From Paraescarpia echinospica (lineage: Eukaryota > Annelida > Polychaeta > Sabellida > Siboglinidae): a DNA stretch of 64,000 bases. Each line of letters opens with the position of its first letter. The stretch's first letter is position 1. Positions 34,300 to 44,989 of the stretch are shown one piece after another. A program made the translations under genes and the position numbers. The notes beneath the pieces are model-generated. The model saw only the letters and a program-made list of their open reading frames with translations. It was not told where the DNA came from and ran no database searches. The stretch spans positions 35,540,483 to 35,604,482 of the forward strand of contig CM034544.1 of assembly GCA_020002185.1 (NCBI GenBank), written 5' to 3'.

Positions 34300-37100
34300 A
34301 TAAACACTGTAACCTCACAATTAAAGTCGCCCTCGGCAAAGGTTACCTGAATAACGATATGACCCTATTAACATGAATAATGTTCAATACCTTACTCTTA
34401 TAGATTTATTAGGATTATATATGTATTTTTTTATGTAGAACGCTGGGAATTTTTTTAATATTATGTTTTTAAAAGTATTATTATTGTTTTTATTTTTATT
34501 TTATTTGGAAATACAGCTTTCTGTCTGACTTATTGTTATTATTGTTATCTAATTGCGTCAGTCCATCGTTCATATTTGTGCCTTAATATGGCTTCCACTA
34601 GAGTACGCCACAGCATTTTGTCTGTAATCCACATGGTTGTCTTTTCCCTGTTTCCAATCTCATTCAGCCTGTTTTCTTAAGTCGGTCAAGTCCGAAACTT
34701 TATTAACGTGGGGTCGGTGGTTTCTTCGTCATCTCGTATCGCTGGAACACATTAAGACAGAGGCTTCTCCATCACAGTGTTTTGTAACATAATATAATTG
34801 TATTTTATGTTGTTAGTATTTTTAAACGATTTTAGGTTTAAGTATTTGTTTTTTAATTAATATTAGTAGGGCTAGTAGAACATTTAATTAGTATTAATTG
34901 GTATTATTGGCTAACAGTTCAGATGTTTTTTTTATAAATAGTTTAAATGTTGAATAAACATCAGATTTATTTTAACATTGGTGTAATTTATATATTGTTA
35001 TCCTATTGTACTGTTTTGCTTGTTTTATGTTAGTTGGTGTTAGTAGTTAGTTAATGTTAGTGAGTGAGTTAGTTAGTTAGTTAGTGTTAGACATTGTCAA
35101 TTAATGCTTATTACTTATTAAATCATACTTAATACAATAATTATTGTTATATTTTAACTTTGTATTAAAATTGTACATTTAACAACTGGGTGGCTCTTGT
35201 GTTAGCGGCATGCATAATGTCTTAATGAGAGTTTCCCTGACCATACGTTTCTTTGCAATTATTTGCTGTATATAATATGTATTTTATTGTCGAATACAAT
35301 TATTCTGATTCTGATTCCTAGCGCGTGAAAGACAATTTAATGCAAAGTAACACAAATGTCATTTGTGGATCATAAAATGTTACGTCCCACTTCGCGTGTT
35401 AATGGAGGATTGAACCAATGCGTCACGCGTAACGAGTAAGCACTTTCATAATCCTTTTGGGCGATCCCATTTCTTTCGGCCGTCAGCCGTCCAGCGGCTG
35501 GCTTTCTTGGCTATCTCCAAGTTCTCTCTACTTCCATCTTATCTTTGTCTCTACTGACACCGATGTCGTGTTTGTTTTGAGGTGTAGCTCTTCGTTGCTG
35601 ATCCCATTAGGCATATATACTTGAACATTATTAGGCGACACGTGCTCTGGGATGTATACTGTACAAGAACAATTAACTTACTTAGCCTGGATTAACTATA
35701 TGATACGTGAATGAAAGATGCTTAACACTAGGTTGTACGAATATTTGTTGCTTGAAATATGGATTGGCACCACTTATACACATCGCTACTTAGCTCCGAT
35801 ATCGTAAAGGCAAATTACCTTATAACTGTAATGGATAAAGAGTCTACAACGCGAGGCATGCTTATCAATATTTTCAATCGTGTCAGTTATTGAGATTGTA
35901 TTTAGTTAGAGACTTCTTTATTGGAAGACGTTGTCATAACGAACGTTTAGATTTTCTTTTAGTAGGCATGGCAATATAAATTATGTTAACGTATTTATTG
36001 CGACTACCGATTAACGTTTCTATATAACAGGCAGGTGTCATCTGTATATTAATATGTAACGAGTTTCTGCAAGCGTCCCGACTTCAACCCCCTTTATCTG
36101 ATCACTACCGCGTGACGCGCTCGGTTCAATTGTCCAGCAATTGAGACGAACACAATGATGTGATCGGAACCGGGATCGGGGCCCTTACAAACACCCTCTA
36201 TTGTCAGCGTATCCCCTTGTAAGTCTTGAGGTCCATTCGTATCTTGGTGTATTAAATCGCCTCGGTTAATCATTGGCCTACTAATTGGCGAACTATTTCA
36301 TAAAACACAACGATTGTCACTTAGAGTCATTTACTGGTGGTCCTGTACATTCGGCTGGTCAAGCATAGATCGAAACAATGATGAACTGGTGTAGCCTTTC
36401 GGTGGGTGTATCACGTGAATGTGTAATTGCATGAGTATATATATTTGTTGGGGTAACGGCTGGATAGTAACACCCTTACATTTTAGGCAGCCACGCCCTC
36501 AATGCGAGGCGTGCAGCATTGGTCCAGCCAAACCACTCAACTTGCATATAGAGGACTCCGAGTGGCCGCGTAGACACGTACCGCGGCGGCTATCCCGGCT
36601 GGCTGGCTAAACTATGTGCGGGTTAGCTGCCTTAAGGCAGTGAACTGGGGCATCTACCCCTCTTATGTCTGAACACGTCACCGGCGAAGAAGGCATATAT
36701 ACCCTCCTTGTGAAAGATCTATTGTGGCTCCAAATGCACGGCAGAGTTTGGATAAGATATCCACACGTTTATTGAAAACTGGTTAGCCACTGCCTGCAGT
36801 CGATCGTCTCAGACAGCATAAGCCAGTTAACAAATGGGGGCTAGGTCTGGTCAGTGAGATACATATGCACGAAATTACTCCACGCGGGACTTTCTGGCGC
36901 AGGTACACTGTCAGAACGCGTTTTCTCTCTTTCTAATCTCTATCATACTACTCTAACAGAAATGCTGCGGCGATGGGGAGATGGAACAAGGAAAGGCGGA
37001 GGATGCGGCTTAGAATATTTTAGTCACGGACACGTATGATGGCCATAGTGTAAAGAACGCTTCGCAATTTGGTAGAACTATAGCGATGCGTAAACACTGC
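34300..37100. other. Intron sequence, unassigned; possible retroelement tail at 35280-35318
   Basis: AT-rich DNA without convincing exons. TTGTCGAATACAATTATTCT followed by a GATTCT repeat (35303-35318) resembles the 3' tail of L2/Rex1-type LINEs, with a worn AT-rich 3' UTR to its left. 36420-36640 is GC-richer but has no coding signal I trust. Confidence 0.4.
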
Positions 37101-37121
37101 TACTTACGGACATTGATATTG

Positions 37122-37650
<529 letters not shown>

Positions 37651-37679
37651 ATCACCCACGATGGACGGGTAGTATAGTG

Positions 37680-38335
37680 AAAGCCATAACTATGACACAC
37701 CCTGGGCTTAGGAAGGTTGATCTCATAAGTGATGAAGGCTACAATAACTTCCAAAAACATAACTTATCACTGATAAAAACTCACAAAATAAAATAGTATA
37801 TGTTGTGACAAGGTACTTTATATTGTGAAATTCCCCAATCCTTTATATTATGAAATTCCCCATATAGTATAATCTTGGCCAGGGATTTTTCACTGAAATG
37901 CCCTTAGTTCTGATTGTCCTCCAGACATTGGTGAAACGTGTATTATAAGAAAGTTTGCAATTCGACAAACTTCATTACGTGTCTGTTAATTTTTTTATTT
38001 CTATCCGATAACTCCAAAATTACGCATTCAGCAATCGTTCAAAGAAACGTATGAAACCAGGATTAACTGGCCGTGGCGACTTGCTGCCTGTTCTAAGATG
38101 CTATGTTGTTACTGGCGCCGAAAGAGTGCATCGAACAGATCGATACACTCTACTGAAACTATACTATCTTCACAGACCTCGCGCACTGTCAATGTTTCTC
38201 CGATTCAACCAGAATAAAGTTTATTTTGAAAATAAATAATTGCTCTATAAATCATAGACATAAACACAATAGACACTAAACTGAATGAATAAAAAATCTC
38301 CGGCAAACATGCGTATAAATACTAGTCTTAGCGTG
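37680..38335. other. Unassigned intron DNA
   Basis: A 62-codon frame at 38051-38239 lacks splice context and known motifs. Nothing else seen. Confidence 0.35.
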
Positions 38336-38339
38336 GCGG

Positions 38340-38860
38340 TTATGTTTTTTAGTAAAAACTACACTATTTCACAAAACTACGCCTAGTGTGTAGCACCAAC
38401 CGATTTGGAATTAAATTTGCAATAAAATGGATGTTGTCTTATGAATATTACATGTGATTTGAGGTCGTGCGTCACTAAAAGCTTTGAATTTTCCCTCCGA
38501 GTATCGACGCTTAGCGCGTCTTCGGCAGCCGCCACCAGTCGCACGGTAACACAATCTATTTTTTGAAGATTACATTTGATTTGATGCCGCGCCGTTATTT
38601 AAATTTGAAAGTTTTTCGAATTTCCCTCGTGTGTCGACGCTTTTTGCGTCTTTGACAACGCCGCCAGTGGCATGCAAACAACTAAACATTTCATAAAAAT
38701 TCGCTTAGTGTGTAGCACCAATCGATTCGGCATGGAATTTGCAATACGGCACATGTTTTTTGTTGAATATTATGTTTGATTTATGGCGCCGACACTAAAA
38801 AGTGAACGTTTTGCGAATTGTTCTGGGTAACGACTCTTAGCGCGGCATCGATAGCTCGGT
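38340..38860 (+). repeat. Diverged tandem repeat with GACGCTTAGCGCGTC-type palindromes
   Basis: CGCCTAGTGTGTAGCACCAA (38380) recurs as CGCTTAGTGTGTAGCACCAA (38702), about 320 bp apart. The module ending in a GACGCTTAGCGCGTC-like string occurs three times (near 38507, 38633 and 38827), with a GAATATTACAT...GATTTGA lead each time. The copies have diverged strongly. Possibly an old satellite or the subterminal part of a DNA transposon. Confidence 0.55.
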
Positions 38861-38869
38861 ACGCGTATC

Positions 38870-39242
38870 AATACGAAAGTTGCTGATGTTTTATTCTAAG
38901 AGTACGTAAGTTATTTCAGCGTATTGTGCTATTTAATTACAAACAAATACGATCAACATAACATATTATATTGTATTAATAAATGATAGTGAATAATTTG
39001 AGTATTTGTTTATTGTTGAACGTGGATCTCCCCGTTTCGACAAAATAGGCTAATCCACGTCAGGTTTGCAATGGTTGGCTGAACTAGTCAACCTTTGGTG
39101 TGAGGGGCGCGCGATTCCCGTTGTAAACTTGATGTTTATTAAACAAAGTATATTATATTTTCGCTGCTTGTTATCCATAAGATGCTTTAAATATTAAAAC
39201 GCGTTTGAGTTAATGAATAACGAAATATAGTAGAGTCAGTAA
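38870..39242. other. AT-rich flank, perhaps 5' UTR of the LINE
   Basis: No features recognised. The open frame of the LINE endonuclease begins after the TAA at 39240. Confidence 0.3.
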
Positions 39243-42200
39243 AGGAATGTCCAAACACGCTGCCATGCATATGTCCACCCGGCGGGAATACATTGGCGTT
39301 TTGACATTTTTCTCGTGATCGACCACAACATTGACATCTTAGCCATAACGGAGGAAACGTGGCTGAAAAAGAACAGCGACAAACCGATTATCGCGGAACT
39401 GACGCCGAACGGATATACGTTCATCAATTTTCCTCGTGCGGCTGGACGCATTGGTGGTGTCGGCGTCATCCACAGGAACACGTTACCGTGCAAGATGCTC
39501 CCTAAAACGAACTATGAATCTTTCGAACTGATGCGTATCCAATTTACTGGAGCCACATCTAGAACGTTCAACCTGTGTATGCTCTACCGCCCGCCACCAT
39601 CGGCTAAGACTCCCAGGCCGATGGTGGAGTTCTACCTGGAACTAAAACACCTGTTCCGAGAGATGTCGACATGCATAACACCAACGTGCGTTGTTGGAGA
39701 CTTCAACATCAGATACGACGTTGAGGCAGAGGCCTGGCCGCTCGTGCAACTACTGGACTCATACAATTTCACTCAACACGTCACAGAGCCTACACATTCT
39801 GCAGGCCACACATTGTATTTTGTGATAACCCAAAACAATTACAATCTCGCTACTTCTGTTGACGTTATTCCGATGTCTATATCAGATCACCACGTAGTGC
39901 GCTACGTCATGAACATCCAAAGGCCAGCTAAGACATCGACACATATAGTAAAACGCAATTACCGCTCGTTTGATGCCGATTTTTTCAACAATGACATTCG
40001 ATAAACTTGCGAGTTACTATCAGCCATGGTGTCAACATCCAGCGTAGCGGAACTGGTCACTGGCTACAATTCTTCACTAAGAACAGGTTATCGACAAACA
40101 TGCACCAGAGCGATGGACTGCCATGCGGGGTAATATGCCTTACCTGTGGTACAACAGCAACATCGATGACGCGAGGAGACGACGGCGAAAGAACGAGTCA
40201 TTGTGGAGACGCACAAAGCTTGAGATCCTTCGACAAATGTACGTTGATGCACGCGATGAGTGCAACAAGCTCATTGCCCTCTCGAAAACCAACTACTATC
40301 GAGATAAACTTCTGAACGCTGACAACAAAAGTATGTTCAACTAAGTGTGAAGCCATCACGTTCGTATCCCGAATAAGACTCCGTCGTTGCCTGTTGCGAT
40401 TTATTTTCAGACTATTTCAACAACAATGTAGCTAAAATTCGACTCGGGTTACATGCTGTCAGACATCGCAAGACACCGCCGCGTGAAACACGTCGCTTTG
40501 TCACACCAATTGACACATTTACACCTACAGCAACACGTGAAATAACGGGTATCATCGCTAGAATGTGTACGTCTTGCACACTTGATCCGTTACCATCCGA
40601 TCATGTAAAACAGAACACTGACGCACTTGCGATCATTGTTGCCGATATAACAAAAGCGTCTTTAGCAGAAGGAACAATGCCGGGTGAACTAAAGCGAGAA
40701 ATTGTGCATCCTCTTCTGAAGAAGCCGTCACTGTGTCAGAATACCTTAAGTAACTACCGCCCAGTTAGCAATATGTCCCAACTATCGAAAGTGATTGACA
40801 AGATTGTGGGCAACACATTGAACATTCACCTAGCCAAGGATTCACTTAAGGACACATTTCAGTCCGCATACAAGCGAAACCACTCGACCGAGATAGCCCT
40901 ACTGTGGGTAGTCAACGAGATCAGGACTGCGCTAGACCGTAAACAAGGTACAATCGTCGTACTCATCGATCTAAGCGCCGCATTTGACACGGTAGATCAC
41001 GCAATACTACTGGATCGCCTACAACGACGCTACGGCATCACCGGAGTGGTTCTCCATTTGTTGGAATCTTACCTAAGTAATCGCAAGCAGAGTGTCGTCA
41101 TCGACCGCGTGTTATCCAGCGAGACGACTTTGTTAACGGGGGTGCCGCAAGGGTCAGTGTTGGGACCACTATTATTTTCGCTATATGTGCAGCCGATCGG
41201 TGATATCATTCACAAACACGACTTAAGATATCACCACTACGCCGATGATCTACAACTGTTCTGTCATTTCGACTTGGATGCATCTTCTCTGGTGACTGCC
41301 GTGCGTCGGAACGACCGATGTATTCATGACGTGAAGGAGTGGAATTATCTGCTCATGGATGACACGACAAAAGAAATTCTACCGGTTGTCCCCAAATCAG
41401 CTTCTGCCATTGTAAGTGGGCCCCGTGTGCGCGTCGGGACAAACGAAATCTGTGCAACTGAACATGTTAGAAATATCGGCGTCCACCTTGATAGACACCT
41501 GGATATGACAATGCAAGTCTCACGTACTATCAGCACTTGCTCGCTGCACCTGCGCAACATCGGGTTGATTCACCGTTACCTCACTCAACCGACAGCGGAA
41601 CGCGTAGTCAATGCTATGATTACATCCCGTTTGGACTACTGCAACTCTCTACTGTTCGGTACCTCAACCAATAACATCAGCCGATTGCAGCGACTCCAGA
41701 ATGCTGCCGCTCGCCTTATTACTCGACAGGCTCGTTGTGAAAGTGCGACCCCTATTCTTCACGAACTGCACTGGCAACCTAGTCAACAGCGCATTACATT
41801 CAAGATCGCTGTTCTTACGTACAAGTCGCTGCACGGAGACCTCTCGCCTGTCTACATGCATAAACTCGTGCGTGTCTACATGCCAGCCAGACGTCTTCAG
41901 TCTGGTGACTCGAACGCACTAGTTGTCCCGAGAACTCGCAGCAGAGCCGGTGACTGTACATTTGCTCACGCAGTGGCAGCAGTGTGGAACGCTCTGCCGT
42001 CATGTGTTACAAGCAAAACATCACTGGAATCATTTAAATCTGTCTTGAAGACTAACCTGTACACTTCAGCGTATATGTAACTCTGACCCTAACCGACACT
42101 GTTTTACCATAGCTGATTGATGTTTAACGTTTATTTATTATTTATTGATCTATTTATTTACTTTTCGTATACATTTTAGCCTAATTTATTGATGTTTACA

Positions 42201-42475
42201 TTAATTTTAGTTTATTTATAAAATAAAATAAAATAATTATCTTAACTATTTTATTTTATGATATTTTACATCATGTTCCTTTTCTACTTCTACTATATTT
42301 ATTGTTTTAATTACTATTATTATCAGTTCATTTTATCTATGATATTATAACAACTATTGTTTTATTCAAATGCATTATTTTTAACATACACTTGTATATT
42401 GTTGTAAAGCGCTGTGAACAATATTGGATGTGGCGCTTAAACTAAATAAAATATTATTATTATTATTATTATATC
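39243..42475 (+). mobile_element. CR1-superclade (Crack/L2-like) LINE, nearly complete copy
   Basis: This is the best-preserved retroelement here. The endonuclease frame (39243-40004) has DILAITEETWL (catalytic Glu), GGVGVIHRNTLPCK, LYRPPPS, CVVGDFNI and SISDHHVV, the metal-binding and catalytic motifs of APE-type endonucleases. The linker (40123-40344) carries PYLWYNSNIDDARR. The RT frame opens near 40400 (DYFNNNVAKIRLGLHAV) and runs to 42080. The 3' end has GTAAAGCGCTGTGAACA, GGCGCTTAAAC and an ATT tail (42449-42472). Visible lesions are a TAA at 40002-40004 and two frameshifts (near 40080 and 40350-40400), so it is probably not autonomous. Same family as 6075-7650. It sits in the long intron of the membrane-repeat gene. 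Confidence 0.85.
40563..42080 (+). CDS. LINE reverse transcriptase ORF, intact part (505 codons)
   Basis: Open without a stop. RT motifs in order: LKREIVHPLLKKPSL, NYRPVSNMSQLSKVIDKIV, FQSAYKRNHSTEIALL, VVLIDLSAAFDTVDHAIL, LTGVPQGSVLGPLLFSLY, YHHYADDLQLF (catalytic YADD, near 41236) and VRNIGVHLDRHL. The C-terminal domain has LDYCNSLLFGTSTNNISRLQ, RLQNAAARLITRQ, PILHELHWQPSQQRITFKI and SLESFKSVLKTNL. The real ORF begins further upstream; the Met at 40563 is internal. It copies the element RNA at the target site in the nucleus. Confidence 0.85.
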   Translation: MCTSCTLDPLPSDHVKQNTDALAIIVADITKASLAEGTMPGELKREIVHPLLKKPSLCQNTLSNYRPVSNMSQLSKVIDKIVGNTLNIHLAKDSLKDTFQSAYKRNHSTEIALLWVVNEIRTALDRKQGTIVVLIDLSAAFDTVDHAILLDRLQRRYGITGVVLHLLESYLSNRKQSVVIDRVLSSETTLLTGVPQGSVLGPLLFSLYVQPIGDIIHKHDLRYHHYADDLQLFCHFDLDASSLVTAVRRNDRCIHDVKEWNYLLMDDTTKEILPVVPKSASAIVSGPRVRVGTNEICATEHVRNIGVHLDRHLDMTMQVSRTISTCSLHLRNIGLIHRYLTQPTAERVVNAMITSRLDYCNSLLFGTSTNNISRLQRLQNAAARLITRQARCESATPILHELHWQPSQQRITFKIAVLTYKSLHGDLSPVYMHKLVRVYMPARRLQSGDSNALVVPRTRSRAGDCTFAHAVAAVWNALPSCVTSKTSLESFKSVLKTNLYTSAYM

Positions 42476-42479
42476 CATG

Positions 42480-43290
42480 GTGATCGTGGAAAGGTAAACC
42501 AGTCAAACAAAGTCTAATAAAAACCACACAATATGACATAGTTTAATAAAACTTATTGAAATGTCCACATATCACATGTCACATTTATCTTCCATTTTTC
42601 ATATTTTTAGTTGTCTAAGTTATATTTGTAAATTTTGTGATTGTCTTTTTCCAGGAGCTAAACTGCCCAAACAACACATTTCCTCGTTTTCAAAACATGA
42701 TATCTCGAAAACTATAATTCTCATCCAACTCATATTTTGCATACTTATTGTTTATGTTGTTGTCCTTGAACAATAACAGAAATTGTATTAGGTCAAAAAT
42801 TGCATTTTTATAACAAAATGCTTGCCCGATCCTACCTAGTAACAAACGAATTATATTTACAGTGTTTTACATGGTTTTAGAAACTGTGCTCTGTGTAAAA
42901 TAATATTTTAATTTAAATACGAACGATATATGGGACCCTAGCTACATGCTAGTGAACCCATAAAAAGGGTTAATATTTGAACTTTTTGATTTTTAATAAA
43001 CAAACATGAACGTATAACTGAAGATTATTTTTCCAATTGTTTTAAACACTGTACATTATTATATGTATAATATTCGCATACGAATATAATTTTATATTGC
43101 GTTCATTGACGTTGGTGCACACGTAAAAAACATCACAGCCGGAAAAGAATACGTGTAGAAAGTATACAAAAGAGTGCGCTGTTGTTCCTCGCGCTGCCAC
43201 TATCCGACAGAGTGCGCTGCTGCTACGTACACGTTTAACGTGACGTAGAACGCCGTATTATGAAATAGCACGATAAACGTCTGACGCTAT
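42480..43290. other. Unassigned intron DNA
   Basis: AT-rich, no repeat or exon recognised except two related GAGTGCGCTG(T/C)TG(C/T) strings near 43170 and 43210. Confidence 0.35.
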
Positions 43291-43297
43291 TGTGCAG

Positions 43298-43353
43298 GTA
43301 GGCGACCCGTACCCATGAGCCAAGACCGGACATGTGAATACTCGCTGCCTGAG
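43298..43353 (+). CDS. Candidate small exon 3 of the membrane-repeat protein
   Basis: Acceptor ATTGTGCAG ends at 43297 and a perfect donor, GAG|GTAAGT, begins at 43354. Entered at phase 1 the 56-bp exon reads (G)RRPVPMSQDRTCEYSLPE and leaves at phase 0. The entry phase matches exon 2 and the exit phase matches the exon at 44636. It also contains an ATG (43315), so it could instead be the first coding exon of a nested gene. Confidence 0.4.
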
Positions 43354-43439
43354 GTAAGTACATCAGTGCTCACGATGTAACTGTTCAAATAATGTCCGCA
43401 GCGAAAAAACTTACAGTCAGGCAACTTATACTTTAACCA

Positions 43440-43660
43440 CATCTTTTAGCACTTTTGCACTTTTGAAACCCCTGCCCCTTGTATACAAGGTAGTCCGGGG
43501 TCAAAACGCTCCAAGTACACCCCTTGAGGCTCGCCAATATGCAAACACGTCGATCCAAAAACATCCAATTGCTTCCCCTTGAAGCTCACTAAAACGGGGA
43601 CACTTTCAATAGGTCTAGGGGGACACCCCTCTAGAAACAGTTCGTTTTGAGAAAGACCCT
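43440..43660 (-). repeat. Dispersed C-rich repeat, copy 3
   Basis: On the minus strand, GGTGTCCCCCTAGACCTAT followed by GTGTCCCCGTTTTAGTG parallels GTGTGCCTCCTAGACC...TGTCCCCGTTATGTG at 3830-3870. Only this part of the repeat family is shared. Confidence 0.4.
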
Positions 43661-43789
43661 CCAGAACAAACTCACGTTATTCAACGGGATCGTATTCACA
43701 TTAAATAATTATTCTCTCCACGTTTATGCCTTGAGAGTCATGCTAACTGTACATGCATGCATGTCGACATATGCACGAGAAATAGCGGT

Positions 43790-43875
43790 CAAATTCGGCC
43801 TTACTTATCAAGATGCGTGAGAAATAACGTTCATATTCGGCGTTATTTCTCGAACTGCTAGAGAAATAGCCTAAG
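43790..43875. repeat. Short palindrome with GAGAAATA motifs
   Basis: GAGAAATAACG and CGTTATTTCTC flank a 12-base centre near 43822-43855, inside a tandem of CGAGAAATAGC-like words. Probably an AT-rich foldback scrap. Confidence 0.5.
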
Positions 43876-44030
43876 CGTGCCTATATAATGTTATAAATAA
43901 AACAAGTGCGCTAGCATGGCTGGGGTTAAAAGTAGAATGTCAGCCTGTTTTTATCGTTGTATAACTTCATACAGTAACAATAATTCGGTGTTGTTACACT
44001 TTATAGCAAAGTGAAGAAAAAAAAACTTTT

Positions 44031-44360
44031 GTGGAGCGCTGTGGTGCAGTGACTAGAGCTTCGGACTCTCGACCGAGAGAACCCGGGTTTGAATCCTGTG
44101 CTGCCGTGTCGAATCTTGGGCAAGCTCGTTAACCCTACGTTGCTCCAGTTTTCCCAGCTGTATGAATGAGTACCTGGCTGTAGGCAATGGTGGATATTTG
44201 TGTATGAATACTTTTCGCGCATTAATTGCAGCGTGGCTGGATGCTTCCCCGAGAAGTTGAGATAGTGCTTGATTGATTGAACAGGTCTGCCAAGGAGTAA
44301 TGTGTAAATCGCTTTGAGCTGTCCTAGGTACTGGATACTGCGCTATATAAAAACATACCT
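44031..44360 (+). mobile_element. tRNA-derived SINE
   Basis: The head has an A-box-like TGGTGCAGTGACTAG (44042) and a good B box, GGTTTGAATCC (44086-44096), as in pol III tRNA promoters. The folded part is not a functional tRNA, as no proper acceptor closing is visible. The body contains CTTGGGCAAGCTCGTTAACC and CAGCTGTATGAATGAGTACC, similar to the conserved core of V-SINE/MIR-type SINEs. The 3' end GTAAATCGCTTTGAGC...GCGCTATATAAAA resembles the 3' end of the LINE at 39243-42475. An A-run precedes the element. Confidence 0.75.
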
Positions 44361-44635
44361 TTTTAACTTACCTTTAGCATACGCTGGTTATCTTTGCCAG
44401 CCATATAGCTTTCTCGGGCGGGAAAAAGTGTCGGGGTTTCGAGTGGATTCGAGTAAGCAGAGCACGGTCGTAAAAAAGCACCAGCCCCTTTGTTTCAAGC
44501 TCTACCAAAAAACGCCCCGCCCCCCGATTGACTTATCAGACCTTCACATCAACCAGTGGTGAGAAGGCTATGTTACCAGATGTCCATAAGTGCTATTGGT
44601 CTACATGTGATACTTCGTGCTGGTCTCGCTTACAG
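44361..44635. other. Intron sequence
   Basis: No feature apart from the polypyrimidine lead into the acceptor at 44634-44635. Confidence 0.3.
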
Positions 44636-44689
44636 ACATCGGATGGACTAAAGACAGAATGTGCTGGGGCGAATGATCACACCAGCCTG
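44636..44689 (+). CDS. Candidate small exon 4 of the membrane-repeat protein
   Basis: A strong acceptor, GGTCTCGCTTACAG, ends at 44635 and a strong donor, CTG|GTAAGT, begins at 44690. The 54-bp exon is 18 codons, TSDGLKTECAGANDHTSL, at phase 0 on both sides. Phases agree with 43353 before it and 48438 after it. No domain is recognisable in so short a peptide. Confidence 0.45.
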
Positions 44690-44989
44690 GTAAGTGCTTG
44701 AGCGATAGTCGACAGTTTCAGCTATACGTGTGTCGCTATACGTATTGCTAATGTTGCATTGCGAACAAATGGCAGAATAATAAAACATGAACAACTATTT
44801 ACCAATAATACTGCTCTTATTTGCCGCCATCGTTTTTCGGTGAAGATGAAGGTCAATAGCTCTGACCAATATAAGTTCATGATATTCGTTTACATTTCCT
44901 CAATAGGCGAGCGATAGGCACTACTTAACGGACTGATTTAAATGCCCCCCTCCCCATAAAAACACCCAAATTGTATATAACAAGGCCTA

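Noticed and set aside
44031..44105. Functional tRNA gene
   Set aside because: Box A and B are present but the clover-leaf does not close properly and the sequence continues into a SINE body.
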